Shown piece after piece: positions 18,416-27,399 of a DNA stretch of 64,000 nt. Where the stretch lies: positions 152,284-216,283 of the forward strand of contig WHTZ01000002.1 of the NCBI GenBank assembly GCA_009377495.1, read 5' to 3'. Below the pieces are notes generated by a model that saw only the letters and a list, made by a program, of their open reading frames with translations, had not been told where the DNA came from and did not search any database. The number at the start of each line of letters is the position of its first letter. Within the stretch, counting starts at the first letter, position 1. The stretch is from Luteitalea sp. Its GTDB lineage: Bacteria > Acidobacteriota > Vicinamibacteria > Vicinamibacterales > Vicinamibacteraceae. The translations under genes and the position numbers were made by a program.

Positions 18416-20365
18416 ATGCTGACACGGCGCGTGAACACGCTTTTGGTCGCCCTGCTCGTGATCACTGCGGCAACCCTTTCGTACCGGCCTACGGGCGCCG
18501 CGAACGGCGACGCTCCATCGAGGACGACCGCGGCGACGCGCCCGCCGACGCCGATGAAAGCGTTCGCTTCTGAGGAAGAGTTGCTCGCGTTCCTACAGGA
18601 GCTCGCCGAGCGACAGAGACGCGAGACACGAAGGGCGAAGCTCCCCGGTGGCGTTGTCGGTGGGGTTGTCGATGCGCTTCCCGCGGCCGCACCGCCGGTC
18701 TCGGCGGCTTACGCCTCGGACGCGGGCGCGCACGCAGCCAGCGAGTCAATCACGAACACGCAGCACGCGGTCGTCGACGAAGGCGGCATCGTCAAGGTGC
18801 ATGGCGAGCACCTGGTGATCCTGCGGCGGGGACGCCTGTTCACGGTCGGGATTGGTGACAATAGCCTGACGCCGGTATCGACGGTTGACGCGTTTGCGCC
18901 AGACATCGACCCGCACCGTACGTGGTACGACGAGATGCTCGTCTCCGGAGACACGGTCATCGTCATTGGCTACAGTTACGAGCGCGGCGGGACCGAAGTC
19001 GGATTCTTCGACATCGACAAGGCCGGCGGCCTCACGTATCGCTCGACGTATCACCTTCGCTCGAACGATTACTATTCGTCGCGCAACTATGCCAGCCGAT
19101 TGCTTGGCGAGAAGCTCGTCTTCTATTCGCCACTATACGTGGACGTGGCCGGTCCGGTACCGACCGCATGGCTGCCCGCCGTACGACGCTGGCGCACCGG
19201 TGCAACCGCGGCAGAATTCCAACGCATCATCGAGCCATCGCGCATCTATCGGCCGTTCGACGACACCGCTTCGCTCACGCTGCACACGGTGACGACGTGC
19301 GATCTCGCCAGTCGTGAGATGACGTGCACCGCGACGGGCGTGATGGGGCCGCCAGGCCGCGTCTTCTATGTCTCACCCGATTCGGTGTATGTGTGGATGA
19401 CGCCATGGCGGAGGGCCGCCAGAGCTCGTCGCTCATTGTTGTACCGCTTGCCCCTCGATGGATCGGGACCTTCGGCCCTGCGGGTCAAGGGCGGGCCAGT
19501 TGATCAGTTTTCTTTCCTGCAGGGTGAGGATGATTTCCTGAACGTGCTCGTCCGCGCGGACGCGCCGGGCGACGCCATGTGGGATGCTGAAGACACGGCG
19601 CGCGGCGTGGCACTGCTTCGCGTCCCTCTCACCGAGCTCGACGGCGATGCACCGGATGTGCGTGAGGATCGGTATCGCGAGCTGCCGGTGCCCGACGGCC
19701 GCGCATTTCGAAATCGTTTCGTCGGCGAGTACGTGCTCTACGGCACGGGGACCACGTGGGGCTACGCGGATCCACGCAACACCGACCAGTATGTGTACGC
19801 CTACCGATTTGCTGGCGGCGGCGAGCCTGTTTCCCTCTCGCTCGGACACGGCGTCGATCGAATCGAGGCCATGGGACGCGATGCGGTCGTTGTGGGCAGT
19901 AGCGATCGCGATCTCCATTTCACCGCCGTCGGTCTTCGCGCGCGTCCTCGACTCGGCGGTCGCTTCACGCAGCCGGCAGCAACGCAGGGCGAGCTACGCA
20001 GCCACGGGTTCTTCTACAAGCCCGACACCGATACGAGTGGGTTGTTCGGCTTACCAATCCGGTCGGAGGGTGAGCCTGGCGCAGCACATCTTGTGCACGA
20101 CTCCGCGTTCGTGCGCTTCATCCGTCATGACTCGTTGAACTTCAGCACGGCGGGCAAGCTCGCCGCGAGCATGGGCGGGCCAGGGGACGATGCGTGTCGC
20201 GCGTCGTGTGTCGACTGGTACGGGAACGCACGGCCGATCTTCTGGCGCGACCGCCTCTTTGCCTTGCTCGGCTACGAGCTCGTCGAAGGACGACTCGAGG
20301 ACGGACGAGTCCGTGAGCTCCGCCGCGCCACGTTCGCGCCCGCAGTCTCACGCAGCACCCAGTAG
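18416..20365 (+). CDS. Secreted beta-propeller domain protein
   Basis: 649 aa. Signal peptide or anchor at residues 8-25, a linker of about 80 residues with a charged helix, then the Beta_propel-type domain starting at ITNTQHAVVDEGGIVKVHG (the family-typical N...Q..GVDE.DIVK signature). Blades follow to the C-terminus. Probably an extracytoplasmic protein; no enzymatic residues recognised. Stands alone between two hairpin repeats. Confidence 0.8.
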   Translation: MLTRRVNTLLVALLVITAATLSYRPTGAANGDAPSRTTAATRPPTPMKAFASEEELLAFLQELAERQRRETRRAKLPGGVVGGVVDALPAAAPPVSAAYASDAGAHAASESITNTQHAVVDEGGIVKVHGEHLVILRRGRLFTVGIGDNSLTPVSTVDAFAPDIDPHRTWYDEMLVSGDTVIVIGYSYERGGTEVGFFDIDKAGGLTYRSTYHLRSNDYYSSRNYASRLLGEKLVFYSPLYVDVAGPVPTAWLPAVRRWRTGATAAEFQRIIEPSRIYRPFDDTASLTLHTVTTCDLASREMTCTATGVMGPPGRVFYVSPDSVYVWMTPWRRAARARRSLLYRLPLDGSGPSALRVKGGPVDQFSFLQGEDDFLNVLVRADAPGDAMWDAEDTARGVALLRVPLTELDGDAPDVREDRYRELPVPDGRAFRNRFVGEYVLYGTGTTWGYADPRNTDQYVYAYRFAGGGEPVSLSLGHGVDRIEAMGRDAVVVGSSDRDLHFTAVGLRARPRLGGRFTQPAATQGELRSHGFFYKPDTDTSGLFGLPIRSEGEPGAAHLVHDSAFVRFIRHDSLNFSTAGKLAASMGGPGDDACRASCVDWYGNARPIFWRDRLFALLGYELVEGRLEDGRVRELRRATFAPAVSRSTQ

Positions 20366-20425
20366 GGCGCCCCTTTGTAGTAGGGCGCCCCCTTGTAGGG
20401 CGCCCCTTTAGGGGCGCCGTCCTGC
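20362..20425 (+). repeat. Cluster of three REP-like GTAGGGCGCCCC units
   Basis: Three partial to complete copies of GTAGGGCGCCCCTTTGTA in tandem; the last forms a complete hairpin GGCGCCCCTTTAGGGGCGCC. The first copy overlaps the stop codon of the beta-propeller gene. A reverse-oriented copy is at 11561-11585. Confidence 0.75.
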
Positions 20426-20442
20426 TACACTCTATAGCGGCC

Positions 20443-21456
20443 ATGTCGGGCGCCCGGGTCAGGTCCGTCGTCCGTGTCTGGCGCCGAGCCAACCGCATCG
20501 CGCGCGGTGCGCGGCTGATTGCGTCCGGGCTCGTCCACACCGCCCATCCGCTTCTCGCTCAGGTCGTCGTCACCCGCCGCTGCAATCTCGACTGCACTTA
20601 CTGTAACGAGTTTGACACGGTCTCAGCGCCGGTGCCGCTCTCCCTGCTCTTGCATCGGCTCGACAAGCTTGCGGCGCTAGGGACGTCGGCTGTGGCGTGC
20701 ACGGGCGGAGAGCCGCTGCTGCACCCGGATCTCGATGCGTTCATCCACGGCGTGCGTACGCGCGGCATGACGTCGGCGGTACTCACCAACGGCTATTTGC
20801 TCTCGCCGAAACGTATCGACGCGCTCAATCGGGCGGGTCTCGACTACCTGCAGATCAGCATCGACAATGTCGAGCCAGACGCGGTCTCGAAGAAGAGCCA
20901 GCGTCTGCTCGATCGCAAGCTTCAATGGCTTGCCGAGCACGCGTTGTTCGACGTCCACATCAACTCGGTCCTTGGCGCTGGCGTGCCGCGCCCAGAAGAC
21001 GCGTATACCATCACGCTCCGCGCACGCGAGCTCGGGTTCTCCACATCCGTCGGTATCATTCACGACGGCGCCGGACATCTCCGACCCCTCGGTCCCAAGG
21101 AGCGGAGCGTCTACGAGGCGATCGACCGTGAGGCTCGTGACGTGCCGTGCTACTTCAAGAACCTCTACTCCGGGCTGCGGCGACACGAGCGAAACCTCGT
21201 CGACGGACGTCCGAACCGGTGGCGCTGTCGGGCGGGCGCACGGTACCTCTATATTTGCGAGGATGGCCTCGTGCACTACTGTTCGCAGCAACGGGGTGCG
21301 CCCGGCGTCCCGCTAGACGCGTATTCCGTATCCGATATCCGGCGCGAGTTCCTCACACCAAAGCCCTGCGCGCCCTACTGCACGATTGGTTGCGTACATC
21401 GCGTGTCCGTCATGGATTTCTGGCGCGCGCCGCAGGTTTCCCCGCGGGCCGACTGA
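20443..21456 (+). CDS. Radical SAM protein with SPASM-like C-terminus
   Basis: 337 aa. The Fe4S4 motif CNLDCTYC (CxxxCxxC) is near residues 46-53, followed by the GGEPLL SAM-binding motif and the barrel. The C-terminal 60 residues hold further Cys (RCRAG, CEDGLVHYC, CAPYCTIGC), the pattern of an auxiliary cluster domain. Substrate unknown; peptide-modifying and cofactor-maturing enzymes share this layout. Its end is 88 bp from tRNA-Thr, so it is the last core gene before the islands. Confidence 0.87.
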   Translation: MSGARVRSVVRVWRRANRIARGARLIASGLVHTAHPLLAQVVVTRRCNLDCTYCNEFDTVSAPVPLSLLLHRLDKLAALGTSAVACTGGEPLLHPDLDAFIHGVRTRGMTSAVLTNGYLLSPKRIDALNRAGLDYLQISIDNVEPDAVSKKSQRLLDRKLQWLAEHALFDVHINSVLGAGVPRPEDAYTITLRARELGFSTSVGIIHDGAGHLRPLGPKERSVYEAIDREARDVPCYFKNLYSGLRRHERNLVDGRPNRWRCRAGARYLYICEDGLVHYCSQQRGAPGVPLDAYSVSDIRREFLTPKPCAPYCTIGCVHRVSVMDFWRAPQVSPRAD

Positions 21457-21544
21457 CTCGCCGGCTCGACGGGTTCGTGTGCTACACTTTTAGGGTTGTC
21501 CTGTTTGGTGTCCGTCCGCCAGGGGAGCACACTCCACGACATCG

Positions 21545-21620
21545 GCCGGCGTAGCTCAGTTGGTAGAGCAGCTGATTCGTAATCAGCAGGTCATCGGTTC
21601 GAGTCCGATCGCCGGCTCCA
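21545..21620 (+). tRNA. tRNA-Thr (anticodon CGT), encoded CCA
   Basis: Complete cloverleaf: acceptor GCCGGCG/CGCCGGC, D-stem GCTC/GAGC, anticodon stem GCTGA/TCAGC with loop TTCGTAA (CGT, reads ACG), T-arm ATCGG TTCGAGT CCGAT, discriminator T and encoded CCA. The 3' 49 bases are duplicated at 37613-37661 and, over 45 bases, at 51901-51945, so this gene is the integration site of the islands. Confidence 0.97.
21572..21620 (+). repeat. att site 1 (tRNA-Thr 3' end)
   Basis: From the anticodon stem to the encoded CCA. Identical over 49 bp to 37613-37661 and over 45 bp to 51901-51945. Marks the left boundary of GI-1; recombination here regenerates an intact tRNA. Confidence 0.92.
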
Positions 21621-21738
21621 ATAGAATCAATAACTTACAGCGACGCGCTACGGGAACCGATGGGAGCAGGGGAGCATTGGGGTAGCAGCCTGTGAATGCT
21701 CGGCCGCTCGCGCAAGCCGAGACGGGCCGGCCTCCGCG

Positions 21739-22230
21739 TCAATCGTCTTCATGCGCGCGTGCTTCCCGGGCCAGCACGGCGGCGCGTTGATACGTCACGT
21801 CCAATAGATGCCCGATGTCGCGCACCGTCAGGCCGTGCTCGACGCCCTCGCCGGCGACGCGACGCATCGCGCGTGACGCTCGCTCAGTCACCTCTCGCCG
21901 CAGTCGCCGCGCCGCGATGTACTCGTCCAAAGCATCGACGACCGCCTTGAGACTGGGAGCCTTCTCGCGCTTCCCGCGGCCGCGTTTGGCTTCATTTCTG
22001 GTCGCTTTCCGGCTAGAAATGCTCCCGCCCAGATGGATCGCCACGATTTCGACTTGGTCCGGGCTCACGGAGCGGTCATAGGAGAGCGACAGCGCATCCG
22101 CTGCCATGGCTGGCACCTGGTCGAGTCGGCGCGCCTGGCTGTGGATCCGATCGTCCTCCGGGAAGTGGATCGCCCACCAGCGACCCGCTCGGGTCACTTC
22201 AACCCGGTACTTCTTCGGTTGCTTCCTCAT
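21739..22230 (-). CDS. hicB: HicB-like antitoxin
   Basis: 163 aa from the ATG at 22230, which overlaps the toxin stop by four bases (ATGA). The N-terminal partial RNase H-like HicB fold (YRVEVTRAGRWWAIHFPEDDRIHSQAR) occupies the first 65 residues. A long basic helical region and a C-terminal helix-turn-helix-like segment (LTVRDIGHLLDVTYQRAAVLAREA) follow; the latter probably binds the operon promoter. Longer than minimal HicB (about 130). First cargo gene after the tRNA. Confidence 0.8.
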   Translation of the reverse strand: MRKQPKKYRVEVTRAGRWWAIHFPEDDRIHSQARRLDQVPAMAADALSLSYDRSVSPDQVEIVAIHLGGSISSRKATRNEAKRGRGKREKAPSLKAVVDALDEYIAARRLRREVTERASRAMRRVAGEGVEHGLTVRDIGHLLDVTYQRAAVLAREARAHEDD

Positions 22231-22427
22231 GCCTTCTTCCACCGTTCGGCAGCGCGGATCGCGCCGTTCGCGGTCATCTTGGGCAGCTCGCTATGGCGCG
22301 CCACCGTCGTCACCCATTGGCCGTCGAAGAGCACTTTGGTGTGGCGTCCACCCTCCTGCATCGTCATCTCGACGCCTTTGGCCTTGGCGATCTGTCGGAG
22401 TCTCGCGAGGAGCGCCGCCCGCTTCAT
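22227..22427 (-). CDS. hicA: HicA-like mRNA interferase toxin
   Basis: 66 aa, double-stranded-RNA-binding-like fold. The catalytic His lies in GGRHTKVLFDGQWV, and the family-typical SELPKMTANGAIR follows. Toxin precedes antitoxin, as in canonical hicAB. Degrades mRNA when free of HicB. Directly upstream are two direct repeats containing ATAGACTT, possibly part of the promoter. Confidence 0.82.
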   Translation of the reverse strand: MKRAALLARLRQIAKAKGVEMTMQEGGRHTKVLFDGQWVTTVARHSELPKMTANGAIRAAERWKKA

Positions 22428-22442
22428 CAGCGTAAGTCTATA

Positions 22443-22755
22443 GGGAGCGACTAATCAAGTCTATGGCTATTGACTACACTCGCGCGTTCTTGTCCAGCGC
22501 AGCATCCCGTGTCGATGCGTACGATGGTCTGCGTCGCGTCGTCGCAGTCACGCGTCGTCGCAGTCACTGGACATTTGAGCTCACCTGTGCGATTGTCAAA
22601 AGACTACTCCCCATTCCGTGGTCTGCGGAGCGCCGTTTAGGAGCCGACCGCGGCTCTAGCCGAGGCTTGCCCTCTGTCAGTTGTCCCCCGCGATGCTCGT
22701 GGCGCGTTGCACCGATCGGTTGGCGCCTGCTCGGCGCAGCTTGGAGGATGCAAAC
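22443..22755. other. Intergenic region with tandem 16-mer and motif E0
   Basis: No gene seen. A perfect 16-bp tandem duplication (CGCGTCGTCGCAGTCA, 22535-22550 and 22551-22566). Just before it, around 22506-22530, lies the first copy of a motif (TGTCGATGCG plus flanks) that recurs at 23861 and 25126. Confidence 0.6.
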
Positions 22756-23820
22756 ATGAGACAGCCTTGGGAATGGGAAGAAGATGACATAGTGGCTCTG
22801 ATCAGCAACCGTACCCAGGAAAGCATCGATCTGGATTACAAGGAGTGCGATGCTCTGGCTCTAACGGATTCCAAAAAGAACGAGGTTAGCAAGGACGTTT
22901 CGGCCTTTGCCAATTCGGCGGGCGGCACGATCGTCTATGGCGTTATCGAGGACAAGCACGTGCCCCTGCGACTGGATCACGGTTTCGATCCGAACGTCAT
23001 CTCGAAGGAATGGCTGGAACAAGTGATCAGCTTCCGCATCAAACGCACGATCGATGGGGTACGCATAAAGCAGATAGAGTTGAGCAAGTCCAACCCGGGC
23101 AAGGTTGTCTACGTCGTCTATGTGCCCCAGAGCACGAGAGCCCCCCATCAAGCCTCCGACAAGAAATTCTATAAACGCCGCAATTTCGCGTCGGAGCCCA
23201 TGGAAGAATACGAGATTCGAGATGTCGCAAACCGCTCCGAGGTCCCCGATCTGTGGCTGCAGTACAGCGTGACGGCGTTAACCAGCGAAAGCACGAACGA
23301 AGGAGCAAGCGACGGTGCGCAGAGCCTCCCGGTGCGGCTCCGCGTTGAAGCGTCCGTTATGAACGACGCTGCGACTCCAGCAGAGTACGCAGTCATCGTC
23401 CTGTACATCGACTCAAGGCTTCAGATCGTCCAGAGGTGGCCGGGTCTGTATGGTGGGGGAACGCAGCAACTCGAATGCAACGGCTCCCTGGTGGCGTACA
23501 CGCGGTTGTGTATGAATCACGGCATCCCTGGAATGATGCCCATATTCCAGGGCGCGGCCTTCAAGTTATCGGATCGACCGCTGTTGCTCGACGCGCCCAG
23601 CATCGGCGCGTTTACCCTGTTGTGGCACCTTCAAGCCCCGAAGATGATCCCGAGAGTCGGTGGCATCGTACTAAATTGGCACGGGCAAACGCTCCAGGCC
23701 GCCGCGACGGCTGTCCCCATCCGAGTTCCGACACCTGGGCAGCTTGGTGACGGCCTTCAAATCCATCACGCCCAGTTGACCGAGTTCTTCAACCTTGAAG
23801 GAGGAGGGAAGGGGGGATAG
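22756..23820 (+). CDS. AlbA_2/Schlafen-type nucleic-acid-binding domain protein
   Basis: 354 aa from ATG 22756 (GGAGG 13 bp upstream). The N-terminal AlbA_2 domain (about residues 12-150) shows the family ESIDLDYKECDAL, DVSAFANSAGGTIVYGV and KFYKRRNFASEPM segments. The C-terminal 200 residues are all-beta-looking and match nothing I know. AlbA_2 proteins include Schlafen-like nucleases and defence-associated regulators. It is followed by a repeated element and a membrane protein on the same strand. Function here unknown; defence role inferred from context. Confidence 0.78.
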   Translation: MRQPWEWEEDDIVALISNRTQESIDLDYKECDALALTDSKKNEVSKDVSAFANSAGGTIVYGVIEDKHVPLRLDHGFDPNVISKEWLEQVISFRIKRTIDGVRIKQIELSKSNPGKVVYVVYVPQSTRAPHQASDKKFYKRRNFASEPMEEYEIRDVANRSEVPDLWLQYSVTALTSESTNEGASDGAQSLPVRLRVEASVMNDAATPAEYAVIVLYIDSRLQIVQRWPGLYGGGTQQLECNGSLVAYTRLCMNHGIPGMMPIFQGAAFKLSDRPLLLDAPSIGAFTLLWHLQAPKMIPRVGGIVLNWHGQTLQAAATAVPIRVPTPGQLGDGLQIHHAQLTEFFNLEGGGKGG

Positions 23821-23950
23821 AGGGCACCCTCGGCCAATCTTCGGCCTGCACCCGCAGCCCCTGTCGATGCGCACGACGATCGCGCGCTCGGCCTCGCGGG
23901 CCGTGCGCGACGCGCCGGCGCCGCGGGAAGCCCCCAATCATGGACGATCC
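23816..23950 (+). repeat. Repeated intergenic element E1
   Basis: Begins at the stop codon of the AlbA_2 gene (GGGGGATAG) and contains CCCTGTCGATGCGCA and GGGAAGCCCC. The same three landmarks in the same order and spacing occur in E2 at 25074-25215, after the next gene. GC-rich and able to fold, but without the GTTRRRY core of an attC site. Confidence 0.55.
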
Positions 23951-23967
23951 ATCTGTCGGAAACCGGT

Positions 23968-25077
23968 ATGAGAATGCTCGCAACGAAAGAGGCCGCCTCT
24001 GTCGAACAGCAGTGTTCGACAACATGCGCCAGAGCCGGGCTCACTGCCCTATTGTTCGCAAGCTTCGCCATAAGCCTTGGGCGTTTACCTGCTCGTGTGG
24101 ACGATCTTGATGCGCTAGGTCGCTTCGTAGCCTCGAGCACGTACCTAACGGCGATGCTGGATACTCTCGACCACGATCCTTGCTGGAGACACCTGCAAAA
24201 CGGCACGCCGGTCGAGCACTCACCCGAGAAAACGTGGTCCGTCAAAAGGTTGGCAAATCACTTTTGCGGGGGCAGCTCTTCGCGGGGGAATGATTCAGCG
24301 TCAACACCCGCAGCCGCGTCGGCGATACCAGGCAAGCCAAGACCACCGGCGCCTCCTGGTCCGCTCCGGGCTTCGATGTTTCCGGCTGTCGAAATCTATC
24401 GGACGCTTACTGAACTCTCCAGCCCATCACTCCAGCGACAGGCGGGCAGAAGCTCCAATCGCGCGCGATACGCGATCTACAAATGGGAAGCTCTTCGGGT
24501 CAGTCTCGCTGATAGCTTGCCACAGACGGGCGCGGCGGTGACGCCCACTGCTACCATTTACCTCAATCGTGAGCGAACCTCGAAGGACATTGCCGCCGAA
24601 CTAGACATGCTGACCATCGAGGACACGAGGAAGCTAGCAGCGGCGCCCATAACGGTAGAACAGTTCGACGAGATGATCGATCCGTTTCAGAAAATCGGGC
24701 TGCCCGGCTCGATATTCTTCGGAGCGGACTACATAACGGCAATTCATCTAACTCAGCTCGTTATCGCTCTATCGCTCATTTGGTTCTGGCTGCATCAGCG
24801 CGAGGCGATGCTATCAGGAGCGTTCCCCTCGGAGGGCACCCTGTTCGCGGTATTCTCGCGAGGCGCTGCATCCAGGTGCTTGTTTCATCTCCTTGTGATC
24901 GTTCCCGTCATCGCAGCTGCTCTCCTCGCCGTCTCAATATGGAAAGCGAAGACGACTGTCGGTGCCGGCGACAAATGGATTGATGTTGTCCTTGCGTTCG
25001 TGTCTTTCGCTGTTGCTGTAAAGATTGCCCACGATATCAAGTGGTTCGCCGTCCGTCCGCCGTCACCAGAGGGATAG
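23968..25077 (+). CDS. Membrane protein of unknown function
   Basis: 369 aa. Soluble N-terminal 240 residues with an Ala/Pro-rich linker near 115-130, then three hydrophobic helices near the C-terminus (about 250-270, 300-320, 340-355). No family recognised. Lower GC at wobble positions than the core genes. Same strand as the AlbA_2 gene and separated from it by element E1; the two may be one cargo module, with this protein as a membrane effector (inference). Confidence 0.55.
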   Translation: MRMLATKEAASVEQQCSTTCARAGLTALLFASFAISLGRLPARVDDLDALGRFVASSTYLTAMLDTLDHDPCWRHLQNGTPVEHSPEKTWSVKRLANHFCGGSSSRGNDSASTPAAASAIPGKPRPPAPPGPLRASMFPAVEIYRTLTELSSPSLQRQAGRSSNRARYAIYKWEALRVSLADSLPQTGAAVTPTATIYLNRERTSKDIAAELDMLTIEDTRKLAAAPITVEQFDEMIDPFQKIGLPGSIFFGADYITAIHLTQLVIALSLIWFWLHQREAMLSGAFPSEGTLFAVFSRGAASRCLFHLLVIVPVIAAALLAVSIWKAKTTVGAGDKWIDVVLAFVSFAVAVKIAHDIKWFAVRPPSPEG

Positions 25078-25215
25078 GGGGGCAGCGGGTCCCCTGGGTC
25101 GCATCCCTGCCAGCATCGGTCTTCCCTGTCGATGCGCAAGATGATGATTGCGCAATCGACTTCGCGCGCGCGATCCGCGAGGCGCAACGCAAGAGGGAAG
25201 CCCCAAAAATGCCTG
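25074..25215 (+). repeat. Repeated intergenic element E2
   Basis: Starts at the stop codon of the membrane-protein gene (GAGGGATAG). Contains CCCTGTCGATGCGCA and ends in GGGAAGCCCC. A strong hairpin (GTCGATGCGCAA paired with TTGCGCAATCGAC, one bulged base) lies at about 25128-25160. Confidence 0.55.
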
Positions 25216-25422
25216 TACGACGCGACGGGACACGCCAGGGCTAGCCTCCTGAATTTCATCAGGGCGGTTTCCGAGGCTGCTTGCACGGACCCGTCCATTC
25301 TAGAGCGGATCATGGTCACCATCGGCGACGATATTGGAGACGATGTGCTCCAGATGTACCTCTCGACCGCTGACCAAGACCGCGTCACTCGATACTTGCT
25401 GGCTGAAGGGCTCACGACTTGA
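25132..25422 (+). CDS. Possible small protein, N-terminus inside element E2
   Basis: 96 codons. The first 30 are very basic and are the translation of element E2. The remainder (LLNFIRAVSEAACTDPSILERI...TRYLLAEGLTT) looks like a genuine small helical protein. It may start later than this ATG. Converges with, and overlaps by 11 bp, the AlpA gene. No family recognised. Confidence 0.35.
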   Translation: MRKMMIAQSTSRARSARRNARGKPQKCLYDATGHARASLLNFIRAVSEAACTDPSILERIMVTIGDDIGDDVLQMYLSTADQDRVTRYLLAEGLTT

Positions 25423-25848
25423 AGCAGGCGCGCATAACCCGGCTTGTGTCGTCCATATTTGCCACGTACGCCCTTACCGCGTGTCCCATTTTGAGCGCGG
25501 CGGGGATCAACCACTCCAGCCGGGCCGCCGACGGGTTTTCGATCCAACGAGAGATCTCGTCGGCCCATCCGACTGCGTTGGGGGCAATCTGGTAATGCCT
25601 GGGAAACTCCCGCGCCGCTCCATCCGGCAGATCGTCGACCGTGAAAGCCCTGCACGCTCGCGCACCGCCGGGAACCGAAGCAGCTTCAGCGAGTGCGGAG
25701 AGCTCGCGGCCGCCGAGGGTGGCGTGTCGTCACTCACGCGACCCTGCACTAATTCGTGCGCACTCACACGTGTGCGCTCACGGGCGTTCATACTGTTCCA
25801 TGGGCCGCTCTCGTCCCGCGCGCGAATCCCACCCAATCCTTCGCTCAT
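25412..25848 (-). pseudogene. AlpA-family excisionase/regulator with one-base deletion
   Basis: Begins at an ATG with a perfect GGAGGT six bases upstream. The MerR-like AlpA helix-turn-helix reads LLRFPAVRERAGLSRSTICRMERRG and then shifts frame near 25608. In the next frame it goes on as EFPRHYQIAPNAVGWADEI and ends at 25412. Adding one G to the GGG run restores the canonical ERRGEFPR, and the total (437 nt) is exactly one base short of a whole number of codons. Such proteins regulate integrase and excision in tRNA islands. Either recent decay or a consensus error. Confidence 0.78.
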
Positions 25849-26400
25849 CGCTGCACCTCCTCGCAGACGGCATCCGTTGTCATTGGTCTCCAGGATGCCT
25901 CGTGCCACTCTCGGTTTGTGATGATCCTCCACCGACCCAGCCCTGAGATGTGCCGGTCTCTCACTCAGAATGAGCGTGCCGGCTCAAAATGAGTGACCGA
26001 GCTCGCGCAGCGCTCGGCTCCCTTCGAGATCGTTCTAGACGATTTAGTGCGATTCCCGGCATTCCCCACGGTATCCTCACACGCCTTCATTCCCTACTGA
26101 GAGTTGTAACGGTTCTTGCTCTGAAACGGCACGCGCTGACGACCGGTTGGGATACAGCGTTCCTGAGCTCGTCGACCCGCGGCTCCCGGACGACGTGAGA
26201 GCCGCGCTGGTGCAGCAGCTTAACCTTCCGCGTGGTCGCGACCGCGAGCGGGTCCGCGTAGGGCGGCGCAAGCTGACACCTCACGGCTCGGAAGTGCGTA
26301 CGCCCGCGCGCGTCGGCGCCCTTGAGGATCGCCGACGCGCGCAACTTCGACGCCAGCGCCGCCGACCGGTGGCATCCCATGTCGCTGAACGGATAATGAG
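25849..26400. other. Region without a recognisable gene
   Basis: 550 bp. Two CTCAnAATGAG repeats near 25965-25995 could be a binding site for the AlpA protein or integrase. A weak plus-strand frame (about 26150-26400, 85 codons, Arg-rich) runs up to the next gene; I cannot support it as real. Confidence 0.4.
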
Positions 26401-27399
26401 ATGATCGAGGACGAGCGCATTGCAGCAGTCGCTGCCCATGGCTTCACGCCGCGCCAGGCCGCCTTCCTGGCGACGGTCATGCTACACGCGGGCGTGTGCG
26501 TGCCGCGCCAGTACACCGCCTTCGCCGGCATTGCCTTCGGCCACACCACGCGGGAGTTCTTCGCGCGGCTGACACGGCAGGGCTTTGCCACCGCGTATCC
26601 GTGCTGGCGCGGCGCCGGCCGCATCTACCACCTCCACCACAAGGGTCTCTACCGCGCCATCGGCGAGCCGGACAACCGGCATCGACGCCCGGCAACCGTC
26701 GCTCGTGCGATCGAGCGCCTGATGGTGCTCGACGCCGTGCTCGCCGACCGCCAGACGGCGTGGCTCGCCACTGAACGGGAGAAGGTCGCGTACTTCGTCG
26801 AGCGCCGCGGCCTGAAGCCGGCGGAGCTACCGAAGCTCGTATTCCGGCAGCGCGGCGACGTGACGGTTCGGTACTTTCCACGGAAGTTGCCCATCGGTCT
26901 GTTGCACGCCGATCAAGTCGCGTTTCTCTACCTCGTCACGGACGGCACGGGCCGAGACTTCCGGTCGTTTCTCGATACGCACCGCAGCCTCCTTCAGCGC
27001 CTGCATCGGTGGACACTGCGGCTCGTGTTCCCTGCCGGCCTCATGGCAGGCAAGAACGCTCACACGAGCCTCGTGAGCGACTTGGTAGCCCCGCCCGTGC
27101 GGCCCGCGGTCGTCGACGAGTTCCGCTGGTATTGCCATGCGCGCCGGACGCTCGAGAACGAGTCGCCCGCCGTGAATTGTGTTCCCGACCCAACCCGCTA
27201 CACCGCGGCACGCCGCGCCTTCGGCGCCCCCAGGTTCTACGCGGCGTACCGTGCCTGGCGCGAGCGAGGTGAGTCCGCACTGACGCAGTTGCTGTCCCCG
27301 CGTCTCCACGACACGTGGACGCGCGGCGACGCCCGATTGGAGATCCATGTCCTGCCGCACCAGTACCACCATCTCGCGCCGGCCGTGGGAACGGCCTGA
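26401..27399 (+). CDS. Winged-helix protein of a mobile-element type, replication-relaxation-like
   Basis: 332 aa. The N-terminal 80 residues (TPRQAAFLATVMLHAGVCVPRQY...FARLTRQGFATAYPC) look like the winged helix of plasmid replication-relaxation proteins; the rest is helical with several His/Arg-rich segments and unknown. The two genes that follow on the same strand are wrecked. This suggests that it is the surviving member of an integrative-element transfer cluster. Confidence 0.55.
   Translation: MIEDERIAAVAAHGFTPRQAAFLATVMLHAGVCVPRQYTAFAGIAFGHTTREFFARLTRQGFATAYPCWRGAGRIYHLHHKGLYRAIGEPDNRHRRPATVARAIERLMVLDAVLADRQTAWLATEREKVAYFVERRGLKPAELPKLVFRQRGDVTVRYFPRKLPIGLLHADQVAFLYLVTDGTGRDFRSFLDTHRSLLQRLHRWTLRLVFPAGLMAGKNAHTSLVSDLVAPPVRPAVVDEFRWYCHARRTLENESPAVNCVPDPTRYTAARRAFGAPRFYAAYRAWRERGESALTQLLSPRLHDTWTRGDARLEIHVLPHQYHHLAPAVGTA

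Noticed and set aside
22535..22566. Tandem 16-mer as a CRISPR remnant
   Set aside because: Two directly abutting copies with no spacer, and no cas genes in the window.
23816..25215. Elements E1 and E2 as integron attC sites
   Set aside because: No GTTRRRY/RYYYAAC cores; only the genuine sites at 38-41 kb qualify.
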